From Semisulcospira habei (lineage: Eukaryota; Mollusca; Gastropoda; Semisulcospiridae): DNA of 64,000 nt. The translations under genes and the position numbers were made by a program. Of the stretch, positions 25,111 to 37,160 are shown one piece after another (the first letter of the stretch is position 1; the number at the start of each line of letters is the position of its first letter). The notes under the pieces were generated by a model. It was not told the DNA's origin. It did no database searches and saw only the letters and a list, made by a program, of their open reading frames with translations. The stretch covers positions 208,663,242 to 208,727,241 of the forward strand of contig BTPG01000005.1 of assembly GCA_036245525.1 (NCBI GenBank), written 5' to 3'.

Positions 25111-27847
25111 CAGTTACTCACAACCTGATTTTATGATGCTGTGATGCATTTAGGGGCCACAGTGGCTGAATCTGCTGCCCTACCCCCATTTTACCTGTAC
25201 ACAAATGAACGAAAAATGATCATAACAATTGCTCCTCTGATTAAATATGTTTGTTGCCAGTTTTCTTAACAAAATATGCATATTGAGAATAAACATTTGT
25301 GATTATTTTATTAATTTCAATGTGACCCATCAATTTAATTGTAATTCTTTTTATTTAAGGCATGCTTAAGAGGGGCTGCCGCTGAAGCTTCTATCGTCTG
25401 CACATTCAGCACTCTTGTCAAACTCGGGGAAGGTGTACCTCAGGGAGATGTTGTGTCTGATGCTGTTTTTGGTTTACATTAATGACATCAGTACAACAGT
25501 ACCAAGGTTCGTCTCGAACATCCTCCATGCGGATGACTTTGCAGTGTGGAGCGCAGCAGAACATAAAGAAATAGCATCCTCCAGAATCCAGGATGCTGCC
25601 AATAGAGTCAGCAGCTGGACTGAAAGAGGCCACTCAAACTGAGCTAGACCATCTCTTTCAATCAGACGGAAGAGGTCACCTCAAAACTGGAGACCTTCGA
25701 GTAGCAAAGACAGACAGGCCAACTTTACTGGCAACAAATAAATTACTGGATTCACCTGGAAGCCTCACATTGAAGCCATGGAAGCTAGAGATGCAAAACA
25801 AAAAACAAAAAAAAGTCTCTGATGAAGAAACTGGTGGGGACCACATTGGCGCAAATTACAGCATCCTGGCACAAGCAAACACCTGCTCGGTCAGACCAGT
25901 TGTGCGGTACCACTGCCTGCAAAACCCAAAAAGCCCGGCTTGACAAGATGCAGAACATAGGTCATTCTCATGATGCAGTGACATTCTTAGAGCCATCTGG
26001 AGCACCCCAATTTAGGAAATGGAGGACATTGGAGCCACTGGAATGCAGAACAGCACACACGATAAAGAAACTTACTAAACACCGACAGCATGGGAGACTA
26101 CAGGAGCAGACCAAGAACCGTCAGAAATGTGCAAATCTGAACCGCCCAAATCTGAACCGCCAACTGAAGGTCCTGCAAAGGGCTAACACTGACGTCCTGG
26201 AACCAAGCCCAAAGATGTGTGAACAGCTCCCTTTAGATACCTGGACATCTCGAAAGAGCCTTCAAGACAACATAAACAATGTTCCAGGACTCTTTGCCAA
26301 AGGTCGCGGCACTGCACAAAGCCATCTTGCTGGAGGTTGTGCACAAGCGCTACCCTCACAGCAGCTGTGATACCACACAAGATGCCGTGCGGAATGAAGG
26401 AAGTGGCGTGTACATCTGTTGTGCAGACCGCACTACTACCTTCCTCTCCTTACCAGCTGGTGGCAGCAGCTCCAACTATCGTACAGATCTGCAGGTGCTC
26501 AACACAGCAGCAGAGCACTAGCTAGGGAAAGGCAGCAGCTTGATCCACTGATCTCACCAGGAAGCTTCAAGATAGACTGGATGCCCTGTCCACAAAATAG
26601 TGCTGCAGTGGATTCCAGTGCATTCTGGACTAGCTGGGAATGGAGACACTACAACAACAAAGTGATTGGCAACAGCAGAATGGCGGCTGCAGCCCGTGGG
26701 CAGATGACATCAACAAGCTCAACAGGGAGAGCCAGGCCACCATCTTTTATCTACGCACTGATTACTCTGGACTGGGTCCATACAGAAAAGCAGGAACGTT
26801 TCACAAACCCAAAATGAAGCCTGAAGGTTTACACACTTTAATCAGATCACTCTGTATCAGCAATTATTTGAAGCTTCCGTGCCTAACGCATGAAGAGATA
26901 CCAAAATAAAAGAACGCTTAGCGAATGGTGGACTTCGGTAGAAGCGTAAACAACCAATCAGAATGTTCGGCAGAAAGGCCATGCAGTCACTTTATGATCA
27001 GAGCTAAATATAGATCACTTGCAACAAGCGTCAGCATGATCGTTCGCAATGGAATAGTCACAGAGTGGGGGAGAACAACAACAACAAAAAAGAAGTAGAC
27101 AAAAGTCTGCCAGCACGTTTTAATATTTTATAAACTTTCACAGTCTTTAAGGAAAAGGACTGAAATTGACAGACTTTCCAGGGCCCTGAAAAAGCCTTGT
27201 CATTTTTTAACAACTTTCACAAATGTTCACAGACCGTAAGGACCCTGCTGGACTCACCTCGTAAGATTGGGTCATGCGGAAACAACCCTCTGCGAATTTG
27301 GCGTAGAAAATCAGTCTCCTTAGCACATTCTCCAAACATGTCCATACACAGAAGCGGTCTGATGGCAGTTCTGACCAGAAGACACGCCCCTATACACCAA
27401 ACTCTGAAAACATGCTGCTTGACAGCTCACTTATTGGCAGCCAGAACAATATAAGATTTAAAGACGGCCATAAAAAATTGAACGTTGCAGAAGGTGGAAA
27501 TGGAGATTTCGTGGTCGACATGTGGAAGAAACTAAGTATTTTTGATAACATTGTTTTGGCTATTAGGAACCATGAACTTTATTACGCATTCATATTTACA
27601 CATTTCTAGATGAAAATAAATGAAAGGAAAAGGGGAGACCTTACTAGACCTGCCTTACGCTAGGTAAAATATCACATAAAAGACCAGCCAGTTAAAAATA
27701 GTTACAATTAAATTAATGGGTTACATTGAAATTAATTAAATGATCACAACTTTTTATGTTCAATATGCATACTTAAAAAAAAAAAACTGGCAACAAAAAA
27801 TATTTAAACAGAGGAGTATGACGTAAGCAATTTTTATGATTATTTGT
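25111..27847 (+). repeat. Tandem duplication unit 1, 2.74 kb
   Basis: Direct repeat of 27848-30583. Differences I noticed over the whole unit: five substitutions (for example CACCTGG/CACGTGG, CCCTTTA/CCCTTCA, CTCGTAAG/CTCGTGAG) and length changes in two A-runs. Identity is therefore above 99.5%. The unit begins inside the left inverted arm (CAGTTACTCACAACCTG). Confidence 0.9.
25385..26820 (+). pseudogene. LINE relic, RT palm to RNase H, in unit 1
   Basis: Frameshifted remnants in order: RT palm end with VYINDISTTVPR and ADDFAVWSA (the catalytic ADD is intact in the fragment), thumb-like segments KTQKARLDKMQNIG and RTLEPLECRTAH, then an RNase H-like stretch AVRNEGSGVYICCADRTTT, and a terminal segment DINKLNRESQATIFYLRTD. 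This order with RNase H fits the I/Jockey-related LINEs that keep an RNase H domain. The upstream endonuclease and fingers are absent. It is repeated at 28122-29557 with the same lesions, so decay preceded duplication. Confidence 0.7.
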
Positions 27848-30583
27848 CAGTTACTCACAACCTGATTTTATGATGCTGTGATGCATTTAGGGGCCACAGT
27901 GGCTGAATCTGCTGCCCTACCCCCATTTTACCTGTACACAAATGAACGAAAAATGATCATAACAATTGCTCCTCTGATTAAATATGTTTGTTGCCAGTTT
28001 TCTTAACAAAATATGCATATTGAGAATAAACATTTGTGATTATTTTATTAATTTCAATGTGACCCATCAATTTAATTGTAATTCTTTTTATTTAAGGCAT
28101 GCTTAAGAGGGGCTGCCGCTGAAGCTTCTATCGTCTGCACATTCAGCACTCTTGTCAAACTCGGGGAAGGTGTACCTCAGGGAGATGTTGTGTCTGATGC
28201 TGTTTTTGGTTTACATTAATGACATCAGTACAACAGTACCAAGGTTCGTCTCGAACATCCTCCATGCGGATGACTTTGCAGTGTGGAGCGCAGCAGAACA
28301 TAAAGAAATAGCATCCTCCAGAATCCAGGATGCTGCCAATAGAGTCAGCAGCTGGACTGAAAGAGGCCACTCAAACTGAGCTAGACCATCTCTTTCAATC
28401 AGACGGAAGAGGTCACCTCAAAACTGGAGACCTTCGAGTAGCAAAGACAGACAGGCCAACTTTACTGGCAACAAATAAATTACTGGATTCACGTGGAAGC
28501 CTCACATTGAAGCCATGGAAGCTAGAGATGCAAAACAAAAAAAAAAAAAGTCTCTGATGAAGAAACTGGTGGGGACCACATTGGCGCAAATTACAGCATC
28601 CTGGCACAAGCAAACACCTGCTCGGTCAGACCAGTTGTGCGGTACCACTGCCTGCAAAACCCAAAAAGCCCGGCTTGACAAGATGCAGAACATAGGTCAT
28701 TCTCATGATGCAGTGACATTCTTAGAGCCATCTGGAGCACCCCAATTTAGGAAATGGAGGACATTGGAGCCACTGGAATGCAGAACAGCACACACGATAA
28801 AGAAACTTACTAAACACCGACAGCATGGGAGACTACAGGAGCAGACCAAGAACCGTCAGAAATGTGCAAATCTGAACCGCCCAAATCTGAACCGCCAACT
28901 GAAGGTCCTGCAAAGGGCTAACACTGACGTCCTGGAACCAAGCCCAAAGATGTGTGAACAGCTCCCTTCAGATACCTGGACATCTCGAAAGAGCCTTCAA
29001 GACAACATAAACAATGTTCCAGGACTCTTTGCCAAAGGTCGCGGCACTGCACAAAGCCATCTTGCTGGAGGTTGTGCACAAGCGCTACCCTCACAGCAGC
29101 TGTGATACCACACAAGATGCCGTGCGGAATGAAGGAAGTGGCGTGTACATCTGTTGTGCAGACCGCACTACTACCTCCCTCTCCTTACCAGCTGGTGGCA
29201 GCAGCTCCAACTATCGTACAGATCTGCAGGTGCTCAACACAGCAGCAGAGCACTAGCTAGGGAAAGGCAGCAGCTTGATCCACTGATCTCACCAGGAAGC
29301 TTCAAGATAGACTGGATGCCCTGTCCACAAAATAGTGCTGCAGTGGATTCCAGTGCATTCTGGACTAGCTGGGAATGGAGACACTACAACAACAAAGTGA
29401 TTGGCAACAGCAGAATGGCGGCTGCAGCCCGTGGGCAGATGACATCAACAAGCTCAACAGGAAGAGCCAGGCCACCATCTTTTATCTACGCACTGATTAC
29501 TCTGGACTGGGTCCATACAGAAAAGCAGGAACGTTTCACAAACCCAAAATGAAGCCTGAAGGTTTACACACTTTAATCAGATCACTCTGTATCAGCAATT
29601 ATTTGAAGCTTCCGTGCCTAACGCATGAAGAGATACCAAAATAAAAGAACGCTTAGCGAATGGTGGACTTCGGTAGAAGCGTAAACAACCAATCAGAATG
29701 TTCGGCAGAAAGGCCATGCAGTCACTTTATGATCAGAGCTAAATATAGATCACTTGCAACAAGCGTCAGCATGATCGTTCGCAATGGAATAGTCACAGAG
29801 TGGGGGAGAACAACAACAACAAAAAAGAAGTAGACAAAAGTCTGCCAGCACGTTTTAATATTTTATAAACTTTCACAGTCTTTAAGGAAAAGGACTGAAA
29901 TTGACAGACTTTCCAGGGCCCTGAAAAAGCCTTGTCATTTTTTAACAACTTTCACAAATGTTCACAGACCGTAAGGACCCTGCTGGACTCACCTCGTGAG
30001 ATTGGGTCATGCGGAAACAACCCTCTGCGAATTTGGCGTAGAAAATCAGTCTCCTTAGCACATTCTCCAAACATGTCCATACACAGAAGCGGTCTGATGG
30101 CAGTTCTGACCAGAAGACACGCCCCTATACACCAAACTCTGAAAACATGCTGCTTGACAGCTCACTTATTGGCAGCCAGAACAATATAAGATTTAAAGAC
30201 GGCCATAAAAAATTGAACGTTGCAGAAGGTGGAAATGGAGATTTCGTGGTCGACATGTGGAAGAAACTAAGTATTTTTGATAACATTGTTTTGGCTATTA
30301 GGAACCATGAACTTTATTACGCATTCATATTTACACATTTCTAGATGAAAATAAATGAAAGGAAAAGGGGAGACCTTACTAGACCTGCCTTACGCTAGGT
30401 AAAATATCACATAAAAGACCAGCCAGTTAAAAATAGTTACAATTAAATTAATGGGTTACATTGAAATTAATTAAATGATCACAACTTTTTATGTTCAATA
30501 TGCATACTTAAAAAAAAAAAAAACTGGCAACAAAAAATATTTAAACAGAGGAGTATGACGTAAGCAATTTTTATGATTATTTT
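27848..30583 (+). repeat. Tandem duplication unit 2, 2.74 kb
   Basis: Second copy of 25111-27847 and immediately adjacent. After its end (TTATGATTATTT) the sequence passes into the right inverted arm. Such similarity means either a very recent event or an assembly duplication. Confidence 0.9.
28122..29557 (+). pseudogene. LINE relic, RT palm to RNase H, in unit 2
   Basis: Same fragments and same frame breaks as 25385-26820: VYINDISTTVPR, ADDFAVWSA, AVRNEGSGVYICCADRTTT, DINKLNRKSQATIFYLRTD (one residue differs, E to K). A shortened A-run joins two neighbouring frames here, so one open stretch looks longer (28515-29105) than in unit 1. Confidence 0.7.
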
Positions 30584-31520
30584 GCGTTACTTTGCATACT
30601 GGTAAAATGGGGGTAGGGCAGCAGATTCAGCCACTGTGGTACCTAAATGCATCATAGCCTCACAAAATCAGGTTGTGAGTAACTGTGGTACTCTATCCTA
30701 ACCAATAAAACCTAACAAAGACCTATCGGTTGTATACAAAATTTCTGAGGGCACCGGAAACAACGTACGTTTCCCAATTTGGCAATTTTAATTGCAAAAA
30801 AAGCTATCATTCATCACGAATGTACCGTAAAGGATGCCGACTTTCCTTATTTTCTTGCACTTTATGCTCACACTATTGAAACTTAATAGGTAAAGAGAGG
30901 TCAAAATAAAATGGAATAACTTAAGCATTTTTTTCTAATTAATTTTGTGTATTTTTACAACTTGGGGGTAGGGATACAAAATCAATCACTGTGGCACTCA
31001 CAGGGATCACAGCATCACCTAGTCAAGTTTATAATAATTGTGACATCCTGTTTTAATGATGTAAACCTGAAAATGGACTGTCAGTGCTATAGAAAATGTC
31101 TGAAGCCATCTGACACATTATTTTTGTCTTTTTTTTGCGATTTCGCAGAAATGGTCGTTTACTGGGTGCACAAATACCTTCACTGTGAGCCAGAGATTCA
31201 ATATGTTTTCATTCTGTTTTTTTGCAGAGGATGCAGAAGGTGTGACTTGACATAATATTGCCTGATTTGGGTTTCTGGAATGAATTCTGATTTATTTAGA
31301 GGAAAATGTTTCTCAACCTCATTTTAGCACCTGCGAAGAGCGTGAATGGGGGTACCCTTGCGCCATCGGCTATATCTCTGGTGTGTTCCTAAGGATTTTT
31401 GGGGAACATGGCTTAAACATCTCAGGACATACTAAGGAACACTTTGAAACCCATCTTATTGAGTACTGGGGGGGGGGGGGGGGGGGTGCACGGTAGACCT
31501 TCCTAGCTTGTGGACTACAA

Positions 31521-31592
31521 GAGACATAGATCCTTATGAGCTCCTGCAGGTGCATGTGCTCGCGGTAAGGATAGATGCCTCATGCAGGTTAC
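31521..31592. repeat. Hairpin family B, copy B4
   Basis: AGACATAGATCCTTATGAGC, CCTGCAGGTGCA centre, then GCTCGCGGTAAGGATAGATG. The stem is imperfect but has the layout of copies B1-B3. Confidence 0.5.
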
Positions 31593-32249
31593 ACTCACAT
31601 CTGTGTTTCTCACGAGTGTAAATTAGTACCTTTAGTACTGCATGATAAAAGTGTGTATGGTGCCGTATCTTCATTGCTTCTGTTGATACACGACTGACTT
31701 GCCCCGACTTCGGGACTTCTCTCACATTCTTTGCGGACTAGACTGAGTGTCTTGAGTGAACGCTGCGTTGGTGTAGCGCTTTCACTTACATTCCACTGAG
31801 CACCTCCGTGTCGAAGCTTTATTTAAGCGTTTTCACCTAAATCGGCGTTTATTAAGCCGTACTATAGACATTGCAGGAAATTTGACTGTGAACACTGATG
31901 GACTGTTTTATTTACAGCGATTTGTCTTATTGTGAGTGCTCCGCGGCGTAAGTTCTGTTTTCGTCGTCGTTGCATGTATTTATCCGCGGCAACACAAACA
32001 ATTCCTAAACAGACGTGGAGTATTTTGACATTGCTCCTTCAGGGTAGCGTACATTGATACTTCCCGTATACACTTCAGTTGTGGGAGAGTTTTTTTGTTT
32101 TTTTTTTGTTTTTGTTTTCTTTTGCAACGCTCAGCTCTTGTAATTCCTGAACGTTTGATTATCACATTAATTTTTGTCTTCATACGTTATTGTTTTCTTT
32201 GATTGTTTTGTTTTTTTCTTTACATTGGCTTTCTATCTTTGATTGACGT

Positions 32250-33185
32250 TTGCTCAACCACGGCTATTGCAGTTGCTATTTTACTGTGAAACAAAATACA
32301 GCTGTTAGCAACATACTCATGGCTAGAGGCAAACAAAAAGAACATAAATTACGAGTGGGTCACCTCAACGTTTTCCATCTTTATAATAAGGTATCTGACC
32401 TGTCGGCGTTTCTTAACAGTCCCACACCGTTCGACATTTTCGGCCTTCTCGAGTCACGCCTAAATTCAAATATCAGTGATGATGCCGTGAAAATTCCTAA
32501 TTTTAGTATCATGAGAGGAGATTCCTCCTGTCACGGTCAAACAGGCATTGCTGTATACGTTCATCACTCTATCGAACACTTAGTCCGTAGGCGTAAAGAC
32601 TTAGAAACTGCTGAAGTAGAGTGTGTGTGGATTGAGGTCATAAGCCTGTACAGCTCACCGTCATTTGTTGGTTTTCTTTACCGCAATCCGGCGTCTAACT
32701 TCGAGTGGTATGATCATTTTACTACTAACCTAGACAAAGTGTATAAAGGGCAAAATGACGTCATTCTTCTTGGTGACTTTATTATAGATATGCATAAACC
32801 CCATCCCGCATGGGACACTACATTTTCTTTATTTGGCCTAGTACAGCTAGTTAAACCCCCCACCAGAATTACCGCCGCGAGCTCTACGCTCATTGACCAC
32901 GTCTATACAAACAAACCGCAGGCGGTGTCCGATGTTAGTGTCTCAGATCTTAGTGTTAGTGACCACTCCCCCGTGATTTGTTGCTGGTCTATAAAACTCC
33001 CCAAATTAAAGAAACATCGTCATACCACAACAACCTACAGGTCGTTTATGCATTTCAGTCGTAATGAGTTTCTACACGACCTTAATAACACTCCTTTTAA
33101 CGATGTCCTTCTCACAGATGATCCAAATATGATGATCCAAATATTGCGCTGTCCACTTGGTACAGATTATTCCTTGGAGTATTAG
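32250..33185 (+). pseudogene. LINE apurinic-like endonuclease domain
   Basis: The frame shows the APE order: LRVGHLNVFHLYNKVSDL near residue 35, FDIFGLLESRL (E is the metal-binding Glu), GQTGIAVYVHHSI, WIEV then VGFLYRNP, DVILLGDFIID near residue 174, LIDHVYTN and SVSDHSPVIC at the end. In active APE-type LINEs the box reads GDFN. Here the catalytic Asn codon is ATT (Ile, 32781-32783), so nicking is expected to be lost. The true start is uncertain: the methionine at MARGKQKEHKL (about 32319) is as likely as the first one. The frame is lost near 33130-33150 in a small duplication of GATCCAAATATGATGATCC. Confidence 0.8.
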
Positions 33186-33256
33186 ACAGACATGCGCCGA
33201 TTAGAACAAAAAGAGTAAATAGTGATATACTTCCCCCTTGGCTGACAAAAGCAATA

Positions 33257-34588
33257 ATGAATGTCATGTCGGTGCGAAATGACCTAAAAAGAGAAAAGAA
33301 CTTTGATGAATTTAAAAAGCAGCGAAACCGTGTGAGGTCAATGGTGCGAGCCGCGAGGAAAGACTTTATCCGCAACACTGTCAAGGACAACAAAGATGTG
33401 TCAGCAGTGTGGCGGGTACTGAATTCGATCACTCGACGCAATAGCAGTAGGTCAACAACCATCCCCAGTAATCTGTCCGCCGACACATTCAACGAACATT
33501 TTTTGTCTGTTGCGGATTTGATAACTACTCCTAGTCGTGATACAGAGGCTGACATATGCCCCGATTACTTAGTTAATTTCTGCAACAGAAAAACAACTGG
33601 CACACTACCATTTAATATCCCCATACTTGCTGTGCACGAAGTGGGCAAACTAATTAGTGACCTAGATAATAAGAAGTCCTCCGGCCATGATGATATCAAC
33701 CCACAAATATTAAAGTTGTCTGTACCATACATCATAGAGACCCTTACTTATATTTATAACTTATGTATTCAAAAGAATGTATTCCCTACAGACCTCAAAG
33801 TTGCAAAAGTCGTTCCACTGCCAAAATCAAAAGATCGTACTGACCCTAACAACTATAGACCCATTTCTCTGCTGTCAGTATTATCTAAACCCCTCGAAAG
33901 GCATATACATAAACACCTGTCCGACTACTTAGAATCGCGAAAGTTGCTACATTCGTCTCAGTCAGGATTTCGCCCTCGGCACTCATGTTATACGGCTCTG
34001 AGCAGATTAACAGACACATGGCTTTCAAATATGAATAACTCGCAGCTGACAGGTGTAATTTATCTTGACTTTAAAAATGCTTTCGACTTAGTGAACCATA
34101 CAATATTGATTTCCAAACTTAAGCATTATCTTCGAAACGACATGGCTGTTTCCTTTTTTATGTCATACCTCGAAAACAGAAAACAGAAAGTAATTGCTAA
34201 TGGAGCCTACTCTTCTACTAAAGATGTTAAACTCGGGGTTCCGCAGGGGTCAATCTTAGGTCCTCTTTTATTTTGTATTTACATCAATGACCTGCCTCTA
34301 AGTCTCTCCTACGAAGCAACACAGTGTGATATGTTCGCCGATAATACCTCAATCCACACAGCTAACAAAGACATACGTGAAGTTGAAAACGGCCTTCAAA
34401 AAAGTCTCGACGATATATCAGCATGGTGTAAAGTCAACTCAATGATTCTGCGTCCTACTAAAACAAAATCTATGATTATTGCAACACGCCAAAAGCACCA
34501 GTTAAAACCTTTAAAGCTTAATCTATCACTCGGCGACGACATCATAGAACAGGTAGCCGAACATCGTCTATTGGGGGGTCACAATTGA
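33257..34588 (+). pseudogene. LINE reverse transcriptase core
   Basis: Upstream in the same frame, from about 33145, is ALSTWYRLFLGVLDRHAPIR, so the domain really starts before the first methionine. RT blocks: LKVAKVVPLPKSKDR and NYRPISLLSVLSK, QSGFRPRHSCYTALSRLTD, VIYLDFKNAFDLVNH (first catalytic Asp present), LGVPQGSILGPLLFCIYIND, and MFADNTSIH where the universal ADD is ADN (GAT AAT at 34340-34345). Loss of the second palm Asp abolishes polymerase activity in all known RTs. The frame shifts at a G-run at 34573-34579 and continues as the C-terminal tail. Confidence 0.85.
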
Positions 34589-35380
34589 TAATCAGCTGAG
34601 GTGGCAGATGCACATTGACAATGTCTGTAAAACGGTCTCTAGAAATGTCTTTATGTTATCGAAATTAAAGTATTACACAGATAGTGAAACCAGAAAATTG
34701 TTCAGTAATGCACACATCATGTCACATATAAACTACGCATCGACGGTGTGGGATTGTTGCAGTGATGTCCACTTAAAAAGACTAAATTCTTTACATAGGA
34801 GAATGGCAAAATTATTTCTTCCCGACCCGCACTTGACGACCGAGGAAAAACTCAGTAAAGCTGGATTCCTGCCCCTTCAAAATCATTTTAAATATAACAA
34901 AGGGGTACTGATGTTTAAAGTGTGGAACCATAGCGCTCCAGAATATCTAACAGAGTTGTTTAAAAAATCAGATTCCTGCTATGGGAACATGAGGGGTCTT
35001 TATATTGTTCCAAAACCCCGAATAGATATATTTAAATCTACTTTATATAAACCAAGGGGAATCACAGCGCTGGACAGACAAACAGTTAGATCCCCTGCCC
35101 CCGCCTATCAGGCACCCAATCGCCAGCCCACAGAGAAATACGCAGGTATAGAACAAGACGATCATTTCCATCCATACTGTTTGTCTGTCCAGCGCTGTGA
35201 TTCCCCTTGGTTTGTATACAATTCTGCCAGAGCTAGCCTCACCTATCTGGTTTGTGAGTAAATCTACTTTGTCATTTGCGAGTTCCACACTGTGGAACTC
35301 ACTCCCACATCACGTTAAAGCCACTCCGACATTATCTCGTTTCAAGGCAAGTCTTTATAGGTATCTGACATTACTCAAAT
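34589..35380 (+). pseudogene. LINE C-terminal tail, interrupted
   Basis: After the G-run frameshift the reading continues with LRWQMHIDNVCKTVSRNVF, then KLKYYTDSETRKLFSNAH, FKYNKGVLMFKVWN, VPKPRIDIFKSTL, then the 215-bp insert, then SFASSTLWNSLPHHVKATPT and FKASLYRYLTLLK ending at 35380. Deleting the insert and one copy of its duplication restores the frame. Confidence 0.8.
35033..35269 (-). mobile_element. Penelope 3'-UTR fragment inserted in the LINE, 11-bp duplication
   Basis: TAAATCTACTT flanks 35044-35258 on both sides. The insert carries an inverted repeat (AAACCAAGGGGAATCACAGC at 35048 and GCTGTGATTCCCCTTGGTTT at 35196), and its middle and right end match, in reverse, the Penelope 3' UTR near 16681-16920. 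It looks like an aberrant or twin-primed Penelope insertion. Confidence 0.7.
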
Positions 35381-35448
35381 AATAATATCTAGCTATTCGT
35401 AGACACACGAATGTACGTGTATATTCTAACAATCATGTGTATGTGTAT

Positions 35449-35456
<8 letters not shown>

Positions 35457-35519
<63 letters not shown>
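35457..35519 (+). repeat. (TG)n microsatellite in the LINE 3' UTR
   Basis: About 31 TG units. The related LINE tail at 1832-2560 also has (TG)n at the same place, so the array probably travels with this LINE family. Confidence 0.9.
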
Positions 35520-35520
<1 letters not shown>

Positions 35521-35739
35521 ACGCGTGAGTGCGTTTGTGCGCGGCGTATGCGCGTGTTTGTCTTTAGTGGACTATATATTTTGTATCACTGTGCTTTGAT
35601 GTCCCCGTTTTATGTATATTTTGTACTTAGTTAGTCGTAGTTGTAGCAACGGCAGGTACGAAAAATGACATAGTCACTGACTGTGTTAATATCTTCACCG
35701 TTGTAAAATAAAGATTAATTGATTCATTGATGGTTGAAC

Positions 35740-35950
35740 CAGTGAAGCCCTCACTTGTTATGGCTGGATATGAATCAACCATGATGGTTCTAGTGTGGTG
35801 TCGTAGTAGCATTGCATCTGCTGATGCCAAGCTACTTCAACACCTGCGTTGAAAACTTAAATTATCATGATCAGTCTGTCTCGAAAACTGTGACATACAC
35901 CTGAAAGGATATATGAAAAAAATGTCATCCTCCTGCTGTAATGAGTTAAA
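35740..35950. mobile_element. Hairpin family A, copy A5, degenerate
   Basis: CCATGATGGTTCTAGTGTGG..GCATTGCATC / GATGCCAAGCTACTTC gives a weaker palindrome with the same order as the other A copies. GTAATGAGTTAAATGGG at 35939 matches the TTAA end of the family. Confidence 0.45.
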
Positions 35951-37150
35951 TGGGTTACTTGACTTTCATCATAGTCTATTACTGTAAGTATCAACACCTA
36001 TGGCAAAAGTTGACGTTTTGCATAATGAGCTTCCAAGTGTGTTTTGAGACAGGGTGTTGAGAGCACACAGGTAGTCTAGCGACAATAGAATTGCAGAGCC
36101 AGATACGCAGAAATACATTATGTAAAGAATGTTAGTCTTATGGTGTGTTGACATGCAGACAGTTATGTACTGTTCTAAGTGAACATTACGCGTCCGCTAA
36201 AGTTACATGTTACTGCTTACGCTGCACGTGTTGCTATTTAAAGTAACGGACTTATACTTACATGTATGTACATCTATGCTCAGACTTTAGTTTAATTTAA
36301 CATTTTATCAGTGTGATTGAGCCCGACTTCTTAAAACAAAGGTTATTTGTATTTAAGTGTTTGCGACATTTTTCAGTTTGTTTGCAGTTGAGTATTATTT
36401 ATTATTACACAAATACACGTCAGTCTCTCTCACACATGACTGACATGCATACAAACTATACCATGAACATATACAAAATCACTAACAATTATCTGCAACT
36501 ATATATCAAGCATGCAGAACTTATGGCACCACATGTTCCAAGGTTTTAAGGACTGTTGAAATAAATGTAAATAACAAAAAAGTTTACACCGTGTTTATTT
36601 TATAAGGATATTAACATGTTTATTTGCCAAAGTTTTTGACATCGCAGAGACATTGGGAAATAAACCTTTTATTATCCTTACACAGAAAAACAGTAAGGAG
36701 TCTGAAATATACTCATCCTCTCATTAAACAAGTAAGGCAGACATCTTCAAATGTGTATTATTGCTCAGAGATACAAGCTCAGTTAAACCCAAATTTGGGA
36801 GTGCTGTTCAAACAACTACAACAAAGTGGAGTACATAGAAACAAATGGATAAGGTTGCACTGTATGGTGTGCTCCGCAAATCGTGTGACTGAAACCGAAT
36901 ACCATTACATTTTAAAGTTGTTAATGGTATGTGGCTTATGAAGCTGAAAAAGACTGCAGCCTCTCCATCTGACATGGCATTTAATCTGACCCAAACAATG
37001 ATACCTAACCATTATAAATGTACAATTTGAGAACAGTCTTCACCCACAGTGTTTCTTGTTTTGCTTGGATCAGCAAATGTAAGTAAAAAAAAAACCACGA
37101 AGCATGCATGGGTTCTGTGCAACTGACAGCTAGAAGTCACCAGCAGCAGA
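35951..37150. other. No recognisable gene; probable 3' side of the transposase gene
   Basis: AT-rich. A plus-strand frame at 36624-36941 has no motif I recognise. Because the transposase gene ends on the minus strand at about 37.16 kb, this may be its 3' flank. Confidence 0.4.
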
Positions 37151-37160
37151 TTCTGTAACA

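Larger units (their letters stand above)
23893..31531. mobile_element. 7.6-kb block with long inverted arms (0.95 kb)
   Basis: The left arm (23893-25200, enlarged by a 379-bp SINE) is mirrored by the right arm (30584-31531). Shared landmarks are TAAGCTAGGAAGGTCTACCG, the C/G run, AGATATAGCCGATGGCGCAA, ACACCTTCTGCATCCTCTGC and GGATGCCGACTTTCC-type sequence. Between the arms are two tandem copies of a 2.7-kb unit carrying a dead LINE. It could be a foldback or TIR-type DNA element, or an inverted duplication. No transposase was found and no clear target duplication. Confidence 0.65.
31740..35735 (+). mobile_element. LINE of about 4.0 kb, nearly full-length but broken
   Basis: Layout: putative 5' UTR (31740-32249), APE endonuclease (32250-33185), reverse transcriptase (33257-34588), C-terminal tail (34589-35380, interrupted by a Penelope fragment), 3' UTR with a (TG)n array (35457-35519), and an end near AATAAAGATTAATTGATTCA. 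No RNase H and no separate ORF1 were seen. The C-terminal tail matches the fragment at 1832-2207, so the family has at least two copies here. Two frameshifts and two lost catalytic residues show it is dead. Confidence 0.8.

Noticed and set aside
25111..30583. CRISPR-like or satellite array
   Set aside because: Only two long units and no short regularly spaced repeats. It is a segmental duplication.
36624..36941. 105-codon plus-strand frame as a gene
   Set aside because: No recognisable motif, no splice or promoter context, AT-rich chance frame.
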